Source: Bacillota bacterium
GTDB lineage: Bacteria; Bacillota_B; Desulfitobacteriia; Desulfitobacteriales; Desulfitobacteriaceae
Reading direction: 5' to 3'
NCBI GenBank assembly: GCA_021779415.1
Contig: JAJYAS010000237.1
Coordinates: 1-6,014 of the forward strand
Length of the DNA stretch: 6,014 nucleotides
Made by a program: the position numbers and the translations under genes. How positions within the stretch are numbered: the first letter of the stretch is position 1; each line of letters opens with the position of its first letter. Shown one piece after another: positions 4,349 through 6,014 of this stretch. The notes beneath the pieces are model-generated. The model worked only from the letters and a program-made list of their open reading frames with translations. It made no database searches and was not told the DNA's origin.

Positions 4349-5992
4349 TTATCTTGGTGGCCCAATTTCCGGATCAGTAATAACATTCACACAGGCAGGC
4401 ATATTAGAAGCTATTGCTCTGTCTATGGCGTTTCCTACTTCGTCTGGGTCTGTCACAAATTCGCCATAACCACCAAGAGCCTTAACTACTTCCTCATAGT
4501 GTACTTCCTCCTTCAGAACTACACCTACCAATTTTGCGTCTCCCTTAGACTTTTTAGCTTCTGACCTCTTAATCATTCCCCACAAACCATCATTAAGGAT
4601 TACAGTGGTGATATTAATCCCATAACGAATTAAGGTATCATATTCCATTGCTCCATATCCCATTGCACCGTCACCTGTGATCATTATTACTTTCTTCTCT
4701 GGATGGGCCAGTTTAGCTGCAATAGCATATCCCATGCCTACTCCCAACGGGCCAAAACTTGTACCTGCAATCGAAAGCATTTGTCCAGGACCATAGGCTG
4801 GAATAGCTAAAGTTGCCCAGGTAGCTGTATCTCCACCATCGACTACCACTACTGTGTTTTCATCAACTCTCTGTGCAAATTGGTTCATCAGGTGTACCGG
4901 ATGAACGGGAGTATGCTTCTCATCACACATTTGGGCAAAAAGAGCATCTAGCTGTTTTTTTACAGCATTAATATATCCCACCCATTCAGGTAACTCTTTT
5001 TTACTAACTCCAGCAGTGAGCTGTTTGAGAACTTCTTTGGCGTCGCCGGCTATGCCAACGGCGATATCTAGCTGATTTGTGAGCTCGGCAGCATCAACAT
5101 CTATGCGGACAATTTTCATACCTTTAGGGAAAATTCCACGACCCAAGGTGAAGCCAGGTCTTGTGCCAATTACTATTGCCAGATCGCATTCGGCCATGGC
5201 TGCTTGTAGAATAGGATGATTATACCCAGGGCACATAAACAGTGGGTGTTTATCAGATACACATCCCCTAGCAGCATTACGCGTTGTGAATGGTATGCCT
5301 GATTTTTCCACAAATTCTTTTAGTTCATTGTGACCCTGTGCAAACCAAACTCCGGAACCTGCAATAATCACGGGCTTTTTAGCCTGATCAATAAGTTCAA
5401 TTGCAGCTTTAATGCTTGCAGGATCTCCCGCAGGTTTACTATCTAAGCAGTAGTTGTTCTGAATTTCCACTTTATCGAGGTCAACTTCTGTTTCCATCAG
5501 ATCTCTAGGAACCTCAATATAAACTGGTCCAGGTTTACCATTAGTGGCATGAGCTATGGCTCTTCCTACGTACTCAGGTATTCTTTCCGGCTCAGTTACT
5601 GCTCGAGAATGTTTGGTCATACTTCCTACCATTGCCATTTGGTTAAAATCCTGTAGTTCATTGCGGTCATTTTCTGTAACTCTGGCTTTTCCTGCCAGAT
5701 GCATTACCGGAATTGCTCCAACATATGAGTTAGCCATACCGGTCACCAAATTAGTAAACCCGGGACCTGCTGTTCCTGTACATACTCCAATTTTGCCAGT
5801 AGTCAATGCCCAACCTTCAGCTGCAAAGGAAGCTGTCATTTCGTGGCGTACGCCGATGAATTTAATTCCCAGTTCTTCGCATCTCTCCATGGTTGGATAG
5901 ATATGTCCGCCCGGAATTCCGAAAAGATATTTAACCCCTTCTTTGTTAAGCACCTCTGATACGAGCGCACCTGCTCTACATTTGTTACTCAT
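4349..5992 (-). CDS. Thiamine-diphosphate-dependent enzyme, acetolactate synthase / 2-hydroxyacyl-CoA lyase superfamily
   Basis: A cytosolic ThDP enzyme of 547 residues with the three-domain layout of the acetolactate synthase large-subunit, oxalyl-CoA decarboxylase and benzaldehyde lyase group. Such enzymes cleave or join carbon-carbon bonds next to a carbonyl. The N-terminal pyrimidine-binding domain (about 1-170) has GIPGGHIYP at 25-33 and RHEMTASFAAEGWA, where E51 is the expected cofactor-activating glutamate, then TGTAGPGFTN at 72-81. The central domain spans about 185-335. The C-terminal domain has GTSFGPLGVGMGYA (410-423) and the Mg/ThDP motif from GDG (440-442) to N467-D468. The subfamily and substrate are not readable from motifs. 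The length is near the family norm (540-600), and no small regulatory subunit (IlvN type) lies within the window, which argues mildly against a biosynthetic acetolactate synthase. GGGAGG (6001-6006) 8 bases before the ATG supports the start. It is the first visible gene of the cluster; a decayed copy of its 3' end lies at 1018-1175. Confidence 0.93.
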   Translation of the reverse strand: MSNKCRAGALVSEVLNKEGVKYLFGIPGGHIYPTMERCEELGIKFIGVRHEMTASFAAEGWALTTGKIGVCTGTAGPGFTNLVTGMANSYVGAIPVMHLAGKARVTENDRNELQDFNQMAMVGSMTKHSRAVTEPERIPEYVGRAIAHATNGKPGPVYIEVPRDLMETEVDLDKVEIQNNYCLDSKPAGDPASIKAAIELIDQAKKPVIIAGSGVWFAQGHNELKEFVEKSGIPFTTRNAARGCVSDKHPLFMCPGYNHPILQAAMAECDLAIVIGTRPGFTLGRGIFPKGMKIVRIDVDAAELTNQLDIAVGIAGDAKEVLKQLTAGVSKKELPEWVGYINAVKKQLDALFAQMCDEKHTPVHPVHLMNQFAQRVDENTVVVVDGGDTATWATLAIPAYGPGQMLSIAGTSFGPLGVGMGYAIAAKLAHPEKKVIMITGDGAMGYGAMEYDTLIRYGINITTVILNDGLWGMIKRSEAKKSKGDAKLVGVVLKEEVHYEEVVKALGGYGEFVTDPDEVGNAIDRAIASNMPACVNVITDPEIGPPR

Positions 5993-6000
5993 GTTTAGAA

Positions 6001-6006
6001 CCTCCC
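6001..6006 (-). promoter_or_regulatory. Ribosome binding site of the ThDP enzyme gene
   Basis: GGGAGG on the minus strand lies 8 bases before the ATG at 5992, fixing the start of the enzyme. The promoter, or any earlier gene in the operon, is beyond the right edge. Confidence 0.75.
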
Positions 6007-6014
6007 TATAATTA

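Noticed and set aside
4112..4564. Plus-strand 150-codon open frame over the SCP2 gene and the 3' end of the ThDP gene
   Set aside because: It crosses two well-supported minus-strand genes, and its Phe/Tyr-rich translation has the composition of an antisense shadow rather than a protein.
5556..5900. Plus-strand 114-codon open frame inside the ThDP gene
   Set aside because: It lies entirely over the conserved N-terminal domain of the ThDP enzyme, so the opposite strand explains its openness.

Overview
The window looks like chromosome of a low-to-moderate GC Gram-positive anaerobe of the Clostridia type, perhaps a Desulfosporosinus/Desulfitobacterium relative. This is inferred from the strong GGAGG-type ribosome binding sites, TTG/GTG starts, AT-rich spacers and the mix of products; there is no rRNA or other marker gene to prove it. 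Every gene I can support lies on the minus strand, so transcription runs from high to low coordinates.

Right to left, the window opens with a three-gene cluster that reads like an operon. First is a 547-residue thiamine-diphosphate (ThDP) enzyme of the acetolactate synthase / 2-hydroxyacyl-CoA lyase superfamily (4349-5992). Next is a small SCP2 sterol-carrier-like protein (3953-4276 or 4291). Third is a zinc-dependent medium-chain alcohol dehydrogenase of the sorbitol/butanediol/threonine dehydrogenase type (2806-3837). A terminator- or attenuator-like hairpin (3886-3920) lies between the SCP2 gene and the dehydrogenase. A ThDP carboligase/lyase beside an acyloin/diol-type dehydrogenase and a hydrophobic-ligand carrier suggests chemistry on a 2-hydroxyacyl or acyloin substrate, possibly lipid-like or CoA-bound. 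The substrate cannot be read from the sequence.

A 132-bp spacer then leads to a methyl-accepting chemotaxis protein (1198-2673). It has about six membrane segments and a complete cytoplasmic signalling domain, but no large extracellular sensor. Directly downstream, at 1018-1175, is an unannotated gene remnant: the last ~50 codons of a second ThDP enzyme, about 77% identical at DNA level to the 3' end of the intact gene 3.3 kb away, carrying a frameshift and with the rest of the gene missing. It is followed by a good intrinsic terminator (952-977) and a second perfect hairpin (907-926).

Beyond a gene-free spacer come an unrecognised 206-residue membrane protein (163-783) and the probable 5' end of another minus-strand gene running off the left edge (1-93). 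I see no tRNA, rRNA, CRISPR array, insertion sequence or phage gene. The notable points are the truncated ThDP paralog that flanks the cluster as a decayed direct repeat, and the ThDP-SCP2-dehydrogenase combination itself.
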